Below, one piece after another: positions 41,548 through 52,000 of a stretch of DNA of 64,000 bases. Source of the DNA: Planctomycetota bacterium (lineage in GTDB: Bacteria; Planctomycetota; Planctomycetia; Pirellulales; PNKZ01); assembly GCA_018242585.1 (NCBI GenBank), contig JAFEBQ010000010.1, positions 78,618 through 142,617 on the forward strand. Reading direction: 5' to 3'. The notes below the pieces were generated by a model. The model did not search any database. It was given only the letters and a program-made list of their open reading frames with translations, and had not been told where the DNA came from. Position 1 is the stretch's first letter. Each line of letters starts with the position of its first letter. Position numbers and translations under genes: made by a program.

Positions 41548-42849
41548 ATGAGCACCCTGGTTTCGCCCGCCGAGCGACGACAACTCGAAGCCCTGGATTC
41601 CGAGGCCCTCGAACGGCATCAGGTGGCGCGGTTCAACGCGCTGTTGGCGCGGATTCTGCCTCAGAATCGGTTCTATGCCGAGAAGCTGGCCGACGCGCCG
41701 CACACGATCGCCACGCTCGAGGACTTGCAGCAGTTCCCGTTCACGTTCAAGAACGAGTTGCTGGCCTCGCACGCCCACGGCGCGCTGGCCGCCAATCTGA
41801 CCTTTCCCCGTTCGCACTACGTCCGGTTCCATCAGACCTCGGGCACGCGCGGCCGGCCGCTGGTCACGTTGGACACGGCCGAAGACTGGCACTGGTGGCT
41901 AGGCTGTTGGCAGTACGTGCTCGACGCCGCCGACGTGACGGCCGAGGACACGGTGCTGTTGGCGTTTTCGTTCGGCCCGTTCGTCGGCTTTTGGAGCGCG
42001 TTCGAGGCGGCCGAGCAGCGCGGCTGTCTGGTGATTCCCTGTGGCGGGATGAACACCCAGCAGCGGATCGAACTGATCCGCAGCAGCGGTGCGAGCGTGC
42101 TGCTGTGTACGCCGAGTTACGCGCTGCGCCTGGCCGAGGTGGCCGGCGAGCGAGGCATTCGCCCCAGCGACCTGAAAGTTCGCAAGCTGATCCTGGCCGG
42201 CGAGCCCGGGGGCTCGATCCCGGCGATGCGCAAGCGAATCGGCGAAGCCTGGAACGCCCGGGTGATCGATCACGGCGGCGCGAGCGAGGTGGGCCCGTGG
42301 GGCTACGCCGATCGCGGCGACTCGGGCTTGCACATCATGGAAAGCGAGTTCATCGCCGAGTTCTTGTCGGTCGAGACGGGGCGGCCGGCAAGCGAAGGAG
42401 AACTGTCCGAGTTGGTGTTGACCAATCTGGGGCGCGTCGGCTACCCGATCATTCGCTATCGGACGGGCGATCTGGTCCGCCCGGTCTGGCAGCACGACGA
42501 GGCGTGCCGGTTCGTGCTGTTGCGGGGCGGCATCCTGGGACGCGCTGACGACATGCTGATCGTGCGGGGCGTGAACATTTTCCCCACCGCCATCGAGCAA
42601 ATCGTCCGCAGCTTTCCCGAAGTGCAAGAGTACCGGCTGCTCGTCCACCGCGTCGAGCAAATGGATCAACTGCACGTCGAGGTCGAGGACCGGCTGCACC
42701 AGCCGCAACGGATCGCCGACGAGTTGCGCTTGCGGCTGGGCCTGAAAGTCGACGTGACGTGCGTGCCGTTCGGGTCGCTGCCGCGGTTCGAGGGCAAAGG
42801 CTCGCGGTGCGTGGACATGCGCGAACCGCGCGGAAATGAGGAACGATAA
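41548..42849 (+). CDS. Adenylate-forming CoA ligase, phenylacetate-CoA ligase-like
   Basis: This 433-residue protein belongs to the ANL enzymes and most resembles phenylacetate-CoA ligase (PaaK), which activates an aryl acid with ATP and CoA. Landmarks are the nucleotide loop HQTSGTRGRPL near residue 92, the aromatic-rich DWHWWLGCWQYVL segment, ILAGEPGGSIPAMRKRI, the YRTGDLV motif and the C-terminal GVNIFPTAIEQI, which matches the PaaK hinge. The protein is slightly short for the family. No phenylacetate oxidation genes are near, so the true acid is unknown. The ATG at 41548 follows GAAG, six bases earlier. The last codons overlap one arm of word-repeat element F. Codon use is host-like. Confidence 0.85.
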   Translation: MSTLVSPAERRQLEALDSEALERHQVARFNALLARILPQNRFYAEKLADAPHTIATLEDLQQFPFTFKNELLASHAHGALAANLTFPRSHYVRFHQTSGTRGRPLVTLDTAEDWHWWLGCWQYVLDAADVTAEDTVLLAFSFGPFVGFWSAFEAAEQRGCLVIPCGGMNTQQRIELIRSSGASVLLCTPSYALRLAEVAGERGIRPSDLKVRKLILAGEPGGSIPAMRKRIGEAWNARVIDHGGASEVGPWGYADRGDSGLHIMESEFIAEFLSVETGRPASEGELSELVLTNLGRVGYPIIRYRTGDLVRPVWQHDEACRFVLLRGGILGRADDMLIVRGVNIFPTAIEQIVRSFPEVQEYRLLVHRVEQMDQLHVEVEDRLHQPQRIADELRLRLGLKVDVTCVPFGSLPRFEGKGSRCVDMREPRGNEER

Positions 42850-42950
42850 ACGCGAAACGATGAACGGAGGATTCATACTCCGTTCGACTTGTTCGTCAAT
42901 CTAATCGTTAGCGCCCCAGTCTTCTGCTCTGCGTTTATCGTTTATCATTT
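42834..42950. repeat. Word-repeat stem element F
   Basis: The arm 42834-42853 (AAATGAGGAACGATAAACGC) is inverted at 42931-42950 with 18 of 20 matches; the loop is 77 bases. The left arm overlaps the last five codons and the stop of the CoA ligase gene, so the element supplies the C-terminal residues. Words around ACGATAAACG repeat nearby on both sides. Confidence 0.75.
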
Positions 42951-42998
42951 CCCGTTGATCGTTTTGTTAACCAATTCAACCTAGTTCCGTGGATACCG

Positions 42999-44090
42999 AT
43001 GGAAGCTGGCATTGTTGGGTTGCCGAATGTGGGCAAGAGCACGCTGTTCAACGCGCTGACAAGTTCCAAGAGCGCGCAGAGCGCGAACTATCCGTTCTGC
43101 ACGATCGAGCCGAACGAAGGAATCGTCAGCGTGCCCGACGAGCGTTTGCAGCGGATCACGAAATACATCGTCCCCAAGAAGATCGTGCCGGCGGCGATCA
43201 AGCTGGTCGACATTGCCGGCATCGTCAAAGGGGCTAGCGAAGGCCAGGGCTTGGGAAACAAGTTCCTGAATCACATCCGCGAAGTCGACGCCATCTTGCA
43301 GGTAGTGCGCTGCTTCGAGGATCCCGACGTGATCCACGTGGCCGGCGCGGTGAACCCGGTCTCGGACATCGAGACCGTCGAGATCGAACTGATGCTGGCC
43401 GATATCCAGACGCTGGAGACGGCGCTTCCCAAGGCCGAGCGAGCCGCCAAGAGCGGCGACAAGGAAGCCAAGCAGCGCGTCGAGGTGATCAAGAAATGCC
43501 AGGAGCACCTGGCCAAGGACGAACCGCTGCGCAAGCTGACGCTCGATCCGCTGGAAGCCAAGGCGGTGAAGAGCTTCGGGCTGATGACGGCCAAGCCGGT
43601 GTTGTACGTGGCCAATGTCGACGAGTCGGACCTGAATGGCGCGGGGCCGCTGGTCCAGCAAGTCCGCGAGTTTGCCCAGCAGGTCGGCGCGTCGGTCGTG
43701 CCGGTGTGCGCGAAGCTCGAGGCGGAAATCGCCGAGTTGGACGAAGCCGATCGAGCCGAGATGCTGGCCTCGGCCGGACTGGCCGAGCCGGCGCTGGCCG
43801 CGCTGGCGCGCGAGGCGTACCGCGTGCTGGGACTGCAAAGTTACTTCACGGCCGGCGAGATGGAAGTCCGGGCCTGGACCATTCCGATCGGCGCCACCGC
43901 CCCCCAGGCGGCGGGCGTGATCCACACCGACTTTGAAAAGGGTTTCATCCGCGCCGAGGTTTACACCCTGACTGACCTGGAAGCCTTGCAGAGCGAAAAG
44001 GAAATCCGCCAGGCTGGCAAGCTGCGCACCGAAGGGAAAGCCTACGTCGTCCAGGACGGCGACATCTGCCACTTCCTGTTCAATACCTAG
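42999..44090 (+). CDS. ychF: Redox-responsive ATPase/GTPase YchF
   Basis: This 363-residue protein is YchF (also EngD/OLA1), an Obg-related translation-associated ATPase that binds ribosomes. It opens [15 protein letters not shown] with the P-loop at residues 7-15, has the switch and G3 motif [11 protein letters not shown], the N-x-x-D-like segment NVDESDL typical of the family's altered nucleotide specificity, a coiled helical hairpin in the middle (about 130-200), and a C-terminal TGS domain with [12 protein letters not shown]-like strands, seen here as [14 protein letters not shown]. The length matches the family exactly. Its stop lies only seven bases from the stop of the convergent pilin operon, leaving no room for a terminator between them. 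Confidence 0.97.
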   Translation: MEAGIVGLPNVGKSTLFNALTSSKSAQSANYPFCTIEPNEGIVSVPDERLQRITKYIVPKKIVPAAIKLVDIAGIVKGASEGQGLGNKFLNHIREVDAILQVVRCFEDPDVIHVAGAVNPVSDIETVEIELMLADIQTLETALPKAERAAKSGDKEAKQRVEVIKKCQEHLAKDEPLRKLTLDPLEAKAVKSFGLMTAKPVLYVANVDESDLNGAGPLVQQVREFAQQVGASVVPVCAKLEAEIAELDEADRAEMLASAGLAEPALAALAREAYRVLGLQSYFTAGEMEVRAWTIPIGATAPQAAGVIHTDFEKGFIRAEVYTLTDLEALQSEKEIRQAGKLRTEGKAYVVQDGDICHFLFNT

Positions 44091-44097
44091 GCACTGA

Positions 44098-46014
44098 TCA
44101 GTCCGGCGTGAACTCGTGCGACAGATGAACCTCGCGCACCTGTTTGGTGTCGGGCTCATAGGCGCGAATCGACACCGAAATACCCCGCAGCGGATAGGCG
44201 TACGGCGGCGGCGCTTCCGCTTCGTTGGCGTCGTCGACGCCGGCGTTGGCGTTGTCGTCGAGACCGTTGTACATCGGGTCGACCAACCCGTCCTGCTTAT
44301 AAACCGTGCTCGCCCCCGTGGAGACCGGCGTGGTCGGCTGATCGATGCCGTCGTACTCGTAGTGGGTCGACCAGGTGTCGTAGACGGCGGCCTTGAAGAT
44401 GTTGGAAATGCCGGCATCGCAGCGCGAACGAGGATTGCCCGGGTCGCCAAAGCGGGGCCGCGGCAAGACACCCGTCATGCCGAACTTGGCCGTTTCGTAC
44501 TTTCTGAGCGCCAGTTCATAAGCCGACGCCGTCGTCGGCGTGGGAACCGGTGGATAGCCGGCGGCCCCCAGGTAGTTCAGATCGGCGTACGAACCAAAGC
44601 TGACCGCGCGGATCGTGGTGCTGGTCGACGCGATGCTCGCCGAGTTGGTGGTAAAACTGATTACGGTCGCCTGGTAATTCGGATCCCCCGGCGCGACGGT
44701 CGTGCTCGTGGTGGCGCTGACCGCGCCGTTGATCAATTGCGCCACCTCAAACACCGGCGCGCCCGGATCCCAAGCCTTGACGTCAAAGCCGGCCACGCTG
44801 GTCATGATCAGATCGTCCAGTCGCGACCCGGTGGTGCTAAACCCGAAATTCGCCATGCCTCGGGTGGTGTTCGCGGCAAAGCGCATGGCTCGGCCGCGAT
44901 CGTACCCGTCCATCAAGATGATCCCCGTCGCCGTGCAAACGAAATAGGCGCCCGTGGTCAGGTTTCCCTGATGGAAGTTAACCGACACGCCTGTCGCGGG
45001 ACTCGACGACTGGGTGGGCAGGATGGCAATGGACTGCGTGTATTCGCCTCCCATGGGCATATAGGCGACGACGGTTGCCGGACGATTGGGGTTGGAGGTG
45101 GTGCCATAGTAGGGGTAGGGCCAGTTGCCGCTGCCGCACTCGGTGAGCGTGGGCAAGCCCCAGCCTTGAAACTGGGTGACACCGATCACACCAGAGCCAG
45201 CCGCGGCGCTGATCGTGGAGCTGACGCCCCAACAGCGCGCGTCGTGGGGATACACGGTGGGCAGATGCGCATAGCGGTTCTCGCGCTTGGTCAGATCCCC
45301 CAGCGAATTGCACCGCAACATGCCAATCGCCTGGATATTCGGATTGGTGGCGAAATAGGCCAAATTATTGACGTTGTTTTGCCCCACGCCGCCCCCTTCG
45401 AGGCGCATCGACAGATCGCTGAGCTGGTAAAAGTTCTTGCTGTTCCATTCGCCGGCCGACCAACTGTCGGGGTCGTCCGCGGTTCGAATCAGGAGCACGC
45501 GGCGATACAGGTTGGTGCCACGCATGAACCAGGCGATTTCGGCATAGGGGGTGGTGCTGGGCACGTTGCGAATCAGCCCGGCGAACGGCGCGTCGACCCC
45601 CAGCGCCGTGAACATCAGGATGTCGTCGACGTCGTCCACCAGTTCATCCTGGATCGTGTTGCCGCTCTTGCTGCCGTCGAGCACGGTGTAGAACGAACCC
45701 AGCGGCCCTTCGATGTACTCGAAGTAGCCCTGGTCGGCCTCGGGGCGCAGCGGCGGCCGCGTGGGAGCCGTGCAACCCTTCAAGTCGAGCTGCAGCCGTT
45801 CCTTGACCAACCGCAAGCGATCCGACATTTCCACCGCGGCGCGGCCGTCGACGACGCTGTTGCTGACGTAGGTGAACATCTGGGCCACCGCGGCCACCAG
45901 AATCAGCGTGATCGCCGTGGCGACCAGCACTTCGATCAACGTCACGCCGGCCCGCTGGCGGCTGGTTGCGGCCGCGCGGGCTGATCCGAACCATCGCTTC
46001 AGGTTTCCCACCAT
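44098..46014 (-). CDS. Large prepilin-like protein, GspJ/PulJ type
   Basis: This 638-residue protein starts with a short basic leader and a type III prepilin signal, RAGVTLIEVLVATAITLILVAAVAQMF, with the Glu five residues after the Gly cut site. The helix-length and the QMFTYVSNSV continuation resemble GspJ pseudopilins. The remaining ~590 residues are rich in Ser, Thr, Asn and Gly and form an extended beta-like ectodomain, far longer than the usual 200. An acidic loop near the C-terminus (DDNANAGVDDANE) resembles a calcium-binding loop. The ATG at 46014 is preceded by AGGAGGA at the right distance; an upstream ATG at 46044 has none. It is the last gene of the leftward secretion/pilus operon. 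Confidence 0.85.
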   Translation of the reverse strand: MVGNLKRWFGSARAAATSRQRAGVTLIEVLVATAITLILVAAVAQMFTYVSNSVVDGRAAVEMSDRLRLVKERLQLDLKGCTAPTRPPLRPEADQGYFEYIEGPLGSFYTVLDGSKSGNTIQDELVDDVDDILMFTALGVDAPFAGLIRNVPSTTPYAEIAWFMRGTNLYRRVLLIRTADDPDSWSAGEWNSKNFYQLSDLSMRLEGGGVGQNNVNNLAYFATNPNIQAIGMLRCNSLGDLTKRENRYAHLPTVYPHDARCWGVSSTISAAAGSGVIGVTQFQGWGLPTLTECGSGNWPYPYYGTTSNPNRPATVVAYMPMGGEYTQSIAILPTQSSSPATGVSVNFHQGNLTTGAYFVCTATGIILMDGYDRGRAMRFAANTTRGMANFGFSTTGSRLDDLIMTSVAGFDVKAWDPGAPVFEVAQLINGAVSATTSTTVAPGDPNYQATVISFTTNSASIASTSTTIRAVSFGSYADLNYLGAAGYPPVPTPTTASAYELALRKYETAKFGMTGVLPRPRFGDPGNPRSRCDAGISNIFKAAVYDTWSTHYEYDGIDQPTTPVSTGASTVYKQDGLVDPMYNGLDDNANAGVDDANEAEAPPPYAYPLRGISVSIRAYEPDTKQVREVHLSHEFTPD

Positions 46015-46062
46015 GTCCACTCCTCCTCGCGGAGCATGCGCCACGAGTTCGCTCGCGGGGCG

Positions 46063-49000
46063 CTACTGGATCACGCGTTTCAAAAGGAACACATTGTCGA
46101 CGTTGTAGTTCTCGCCGCGCACGAAGGCCACGGGGATCGAACGATCGATCAGATAGAACCCGCGGTGCCGTTCGACCGCGCCGATATCGCTGTTGATCTC
46201 GCGCATCAACCGGAAGCCATCGGTGTTGGGGTAGCTGGCGTCGGACTTCATCGTCGTTTGCAGCTTCGTGGGTCCGATCCGCGAGACCTCGAAGAAGCCG
46301 ACGGTGACCCACACGGCGTAGACGTTCGACCGCGTGGTGACCAGATTGCTCAGCTTGAGGTGCTGCTGATAGCGGAAGTACGGGTCGCGCTTGCCGTCGC
46401 GATGGGCGTTCTGCAACGACGATGGACCGTCGGCCGTCAGGTACATGTTGCCGGCAACCTGGGTGCTGGGCATGACGGTGTTGGCGGTGTTCATCGCGGC
46501 CATCGGCCCGCCGTCGAACGCGAACAGTGGTTGGCTGGTGGCATAGGGGACGGTGGTGTAGACGTCCACGTTCGCGGGCGCCTTCCAATTCGAGTAGCCG
46601 AGCTTCGGCTCCAGACGACGGAGAATGTTGCTGTCGGCCGCCAAATAAGGCCGAAACATGGACGAGGCGCCCGAGGGAATCACGCCATCGGCGTAGAACA
46701 TTTCGTCGATCGGCGCCGACATGCCGCCGGCGTACGAGCGATAGATGCGATAGATGCTGGGAACATACGGATTGGACGCCGCGCCAACCACCGACAACGC
46801 CTGCACGCCTTGGGCCGCGCCCAAATGGTTGTTGGCGCCGAAGGTCCAGTTCAGATGGTCCCACGTAAACGTATTGAACGTGTTCGACATCGTGGTCGTC
46901 CCCGTGGCGTAGTATCGCAATGGGTTCTGATCGTTGAACTGATACCGATTCGCGTTGAAGTCGGCCCACACGCTGTCCAGGTGGACGCCGCCGGACGTGA
47001 TGGTGCCGTTCCGCGCCGCCTGCGAGCCCACCGAGTTCGGGTGGCCGTTGGTCAGCGCGACCCAAGCCGTGCAATCCAGCGTCGCGTAGGGCGGGTTCAG
47101 CTTGCCGGTCGAATTCAGGGTATTCGGCAAATTGCAGTGGGCGTCGACGAACGTGTTGAGGTTGATCTTGCCCGGCTCGCGGAACCGCGACACCTTGTTG
47201 TGCGGCGCCATGAACGGGTCGAGCGCCGCCGGCGGCGTATTGGTGGTCGTGGTTGATTGCACGGGCCGACAGGCCGCATCGGTCAGCGAGTCGGAAGTCC
47301 CCGAGAATCGCGACGGAACCGTGACGAACTCGAACACGCGATGAAAGTTCGGCGCCGCCTTGGGGCTGTAGGTACCGGCACCCAGGGTGCCCATGCTTGC
47401 CTGATAGGTGTCACCCGGACACGTCGAGGCAAAGAAGTTCAATAGATGTCCAAACGGCTGCCCCGGCGTTAGCAGATCGGCCTGATTGCCAGTCGGAACC
47501 ACCGGCGTCAATCCCCACGGCGGAGACAAGGCGGGCCAGGCCAAATGCGGCACGCGGGGGGGCGACCCAACGCCGGCCACGGGAGCCGTCCAGGTGCCCC
47601 AACTCAGCCCGCGCCGCAGGGCGTAATCGTTGCCGGTCAACAATTGGCGCAAGTAGCGCATGGTGGTGGCCGTGAAATTCTGGTCGGAGGTCAGCCCGGC
47701 GCGGTATTGGGCCTGGGTGATGTAGCTGAACTCGACGCCAAAGCGGCCTGGGCTGCTGGCCGGCACCAGCATCAATTCATGGGCGCTGGCAAAGGGCCGG
47801 TTGTTCCAACACAGCCACGGATAGGGGCGCTGCGGCGCGCCAATCATTTCGCGCCCCCCGGTCACCCCCGCCGACAAGGCGGCAACCGAAACCGCCGCGT
47901 TCGGCAGGAACGGCGCGCCGGTCATGCTGGTGCCGGAGTACGACAGAGGGTGGCCATAGCTGTCATTAACGTAGCCCAGCGTGTGGAGCGTGACCTGCTG
48001 GTTGAAGCTGCCAGTGGTCAGCCCGCCCGACAGCCCCAACGATGGCGACACGCGCGGGTCGTCGCTGATGGCCGACCAGATGGGCGCCTCGGACATCACC
48101 AACTGGCTCGGCGTGGCCAGCGCCGGGCTGCCGATGGTATAGGGCGTGTACTGCCAGCTCATCGAACTGGTGGCCGCCACGGGGAATTGGCCGCTGATCG
48201 TCGTGCTCGTAGATATGCCACCGGGCAACACCTGGCCAAACTGGCGCGGCCCACGCTGCCGGCTGTTCAACAGCAGCGGATTGGTCGTCGAGTCATAGAC
48301 GAAATTGCGCGGCGGGGTGGAAACAGAGGCCGCGCCGGTCCAACCCTTCCACGTCGTCGTCAGCAGGCCGTCGTGCGGCGCCGAAGCGGCGGTCAACGGC
48401 TTTTGCGTCACGGCGGCTGGCGTGTTCATATAGGTGACGCCATCGGCATTCTGCGGTGGCCAAACCAGCATGCCGCTATAAACCGTCAGGTCGATCGGCA
48501 TCCAGTCGATGGTCAAGTACGGGTTGATGGGCAAGTTGGCGTTGTACTTGCTCGCGCCGGAATTGACGCCGTTCTGTGGGTCGTACTTGTCGGGATTCCA
48601 GGGCATGGTCGGATCGGCCAACCGCTGGAGGAACACCGTGGCATAGTCCACGTACGTGCCGGGGGTCGCCCACGACTGGTTGGAACCGCCCGCGCCGGAC
48701 GAGATGCCAGCGTTCTGAAACACGTTGTTCTGGTTCATGTCAAATGGCACGTCCGCAATATCGGTACTGAGCGTGGACGTGCCGCGGGTGCCGTTGCCAG
48801 GGTTGAACAGCTCGTACGACTTGTAGCCGTTGGCCAGTTGCAAGTTCATCAACGGCCCCTGGTAGTTGGACGGTGGCGTGTAACCGCCCGGGGGCTCTGA
48901 GATGTTCATGCCAATGAAGTTGCGCGTGCCCGTGTAGAATGTCGGCGTTGACGCCGACACGCTCGCGGTGCCCATCGGAATGCAAACGGGCTGCTTGATG

Positions 49001-52000
49001 TCAGTACCCGCCGAGCCGACCGCCGAGTACGGGCGAGGATAGGTCAGCGCCTGGGCCGAACTATTGATGACCAACGAGCCCGACGTGGTGGGCAGGGCAA
49101 ACTGCTGCGGCGTCCAGCCGATCTTGTTGGAGGGCATTCCTTTGTCGGTCCAACCGACCTGGGTGACGTGAGGCATGGTGCCACCGGTCACATAAGAGCG
49201 CGCCGGCCCCAGCACCGCCGATTGGCCTGATTGCAAGTAATACTTTGGCGCCACGCCGCCGCCGGAGTAGATGTAATAGTCCTGATAGGCGCCCTTGGTG
49301 GGAACCTGTGTCGCCGTGCCGGACGCCACGAAGTACATGTTCCAACCAATTCGGTAGTTGAGCAGCGGATTCGCTGGCGTGGTGCTGTCAAAGATGTTCA
49401 TCGCCTCGGGCTGCAACGTCGTCGAATCCGGATAGTACAGATTCACGGCCCCGGCCCCTTGCGAGTCGAAGAGCATCTCGCGAACCGTGGGATCGCGCCC
49501 CAGCTTGCCAGCGCCCGAAACCGGCGCGGCGTCAACGCCTCGATGTGGCACCGTAACCGCCACTCGCCACACCGGCGACGCCACGCCCGATTGGCTTGCC
49601 GTAGCGCTCAGATTCAACGCGCCATAAGCGTCGTTGGGAAGGTTCGTTCCCGACGTCGTCTTGGTGTAGAGTTCGTTGGGAAGCATGTGGAACTTCTGCG
49701 CCTGCTGAACCTTGGCGTCGTTGGTCAAGGGGGGCGCGTTGCCCGTGCAGGTGATCTCGATGAACGCCGACCCCTCGGGAATGGCCACCTGGTCCAAGTG
49801 CGGGTCCGCCCCGCCGGCATTCGCCCCCTTGGTGAAATAGTTCTGCGGCTTGTTGTTGTTGGCGTTGGGACTCATCGGCGTGTCGGCGATCTTCAGATCG
49901 TGAAACGCCAGCGTCTCGGTGATTTGCATTTCGGGATATTCCATCCCCCAGACCACGCCGCGATAGAACAGGTTCCGCGCGGTGGTGGGAGTGGGATTGT
50001 CCTCGACGGTCTCGAGCGCGCCGTCCACTTCCCAACCGCCGGGCGTCCACGTGCCCGCTTTAAATGGATCCTGACTGGCAAACGGATAGATGTCGAACTC
50101 GAACGGCGTCATGATCGAATCGCGGTCGCGGAAGTCGACGACGTTGACCGCCCACTGGGCGACGCGATAGGCCGTCAAGATATGCATCCGCTGGATCGGA
50201 TTGGTCGCGGCGGTCAGGGTGTTGGGCATGCCCTTTTCAGCCCACACCGGCTGAATGTTCCCCACGCCGCCCACCCCGGAGGTCACGAGCGGCGTCCCCA
50301 GGTCCAAGTAATTCGAGTCCATGACCAGCATCATCAAGCAGTACAAGTGCTTGGCCAACTCATAGCGCGCCCGGATGTCGGGCATCGGCTTGCCGAGCAC
50401 TGGCAGCCCGCCGTTCGTGTTCGCACCGGTGGCCGGGATGAACAGCCCTTCCCAAGTCAGGTCCATCGTGGTGCCCAGCTTGGCGACCGGCGGCACGGTG
50501 TAGGCCGCGCTGGGCTGTTTCCAGGCGGGCTCTTGGTTGGCCGCTTTGGCCATTTCCATCGGATCGTCGACCACGCCGTTGCTGTCGTCGTCAAAGCCGT
50601 TGCCCAGCACGCGATTGATATCCATCCGCAAGCTCAGCACCAGGTCGGGCGAAAATCCGCGCTGGCCGAACCGATTCGCGGGATCGATCAGCCCGCGGGC
50701 GATCGTCTGCATGTTGGCCAGCGAGCCCGTGGTCAAGTTCACGCCGTGCCAACGCGCCGCGGCGGCGACGCGCCCCACCACCAGTTCGCCAAAGCTGAGG
50801 TTCGTTGGGTCGATCCCCATCAGCGCCAAGGCGTCTCGAACGTCCGGGGGCGGCTCAAGATTCGGCACCGGCAAGTCCCAGCTTTCGGTCGTGAACCGAT
50901 GGCGCGTGGGATCGTACGTCCCCCCCAAGATGCCCGTGCCATGATTCGTGGCCAGGGTCTGGTCGTTGGCCCCCCACCAGACCTGTCGCAGCCGCGAGTT
51001 CATGTACTGCATATCGGGGTCGTGCCCGCGCAACAAGGCTTGCAGTTCGGCGGCGGTGAAGGGGGCGTCGGTGGGAGACATCAGGGGGGCGGGGCTGCTC
51101 GGTCCAGCGCCGGTCAGGACTCCTTGGACGAGCGTTCCCCGGTTGGACAAGCCGCTGGGGTCGAACTCCCACGGATCGTCGATCATCTCGTTGGGAATCG
51201 CATCGAGGCCGCTGGCCAGGGCGCCGGGCGAGTAGCGAATCGTTTGGGTCGGACCATAAGCGTACGTCACGCGCCCCATCGGATCGGTGCCGATCGTCAA
51301 GCGACCGTTCGGATCGATCGGCGATGCGTAATAGCCCGTCGCCATGTTTGCCGCCACGCCGGAACCAGGCGCGTTGGGGTCGAGCGCGGGAGCGGCGAGC
51401 GCGCTGTTCAGCGGCGACGGAGTGACGTTGGCGCCGACGTACCACAGCGAGCCGGACGTCTCGACCGCCGAATCGCCACCGACAAAGTTCGGATTGGTCA
51501 CGCCGCCGTACAGAGCGTACAGTTGGCTGCCCGGCGTGTTATAGAATGTGGTCGGCATATAGCCGATGGCGGCGGCGGGCCGGTTGTCGTCCCCGGGCGT
51601 GATGCCGATGGCCAGGTTCCACAGGCTGCCCCCCGAGGGGATGAAGCTCGTCTCACCAGCGCGCGGCAGGCTGAGCGCGCCGGGGGTCGGCTGGCCCGGG
51701 GTTTTGGGATTGACCAGGTGCGGCTCGCCATACCGCCCCGCCACGGCGGGACGCTGCACTCCTTGGGGACGGCCGTTGATGTGCGGAATGAATGACGTTT
51801 CGTAATTCGGGAACAGGTTCTCGGCCCGGCCTTCGAGCAACCAGCGATACAAATTGACGCGGCAGAACTGATTGGCATTGCCGTTGTCGACGTACGGGGC
51901 GATCAGGAACGGCGTCAAATTGATGTCAGCCGACGAATAACCAAGCCCCTGCCCCGTCAGAACCGGCGTCGTCGGATTCACCGCGCCGCTCGGGGTCGGG

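Noticed and set aside
49231-51795. Long plus-strand open frame opposite the giant pilus-like gene
   Set aside because: Antisense to a gene with a good ribosome site and prepilin-like N-terminus; the frame is Arg/His/Gly-rich with no domain and arises from high GC in the complementary third positions.
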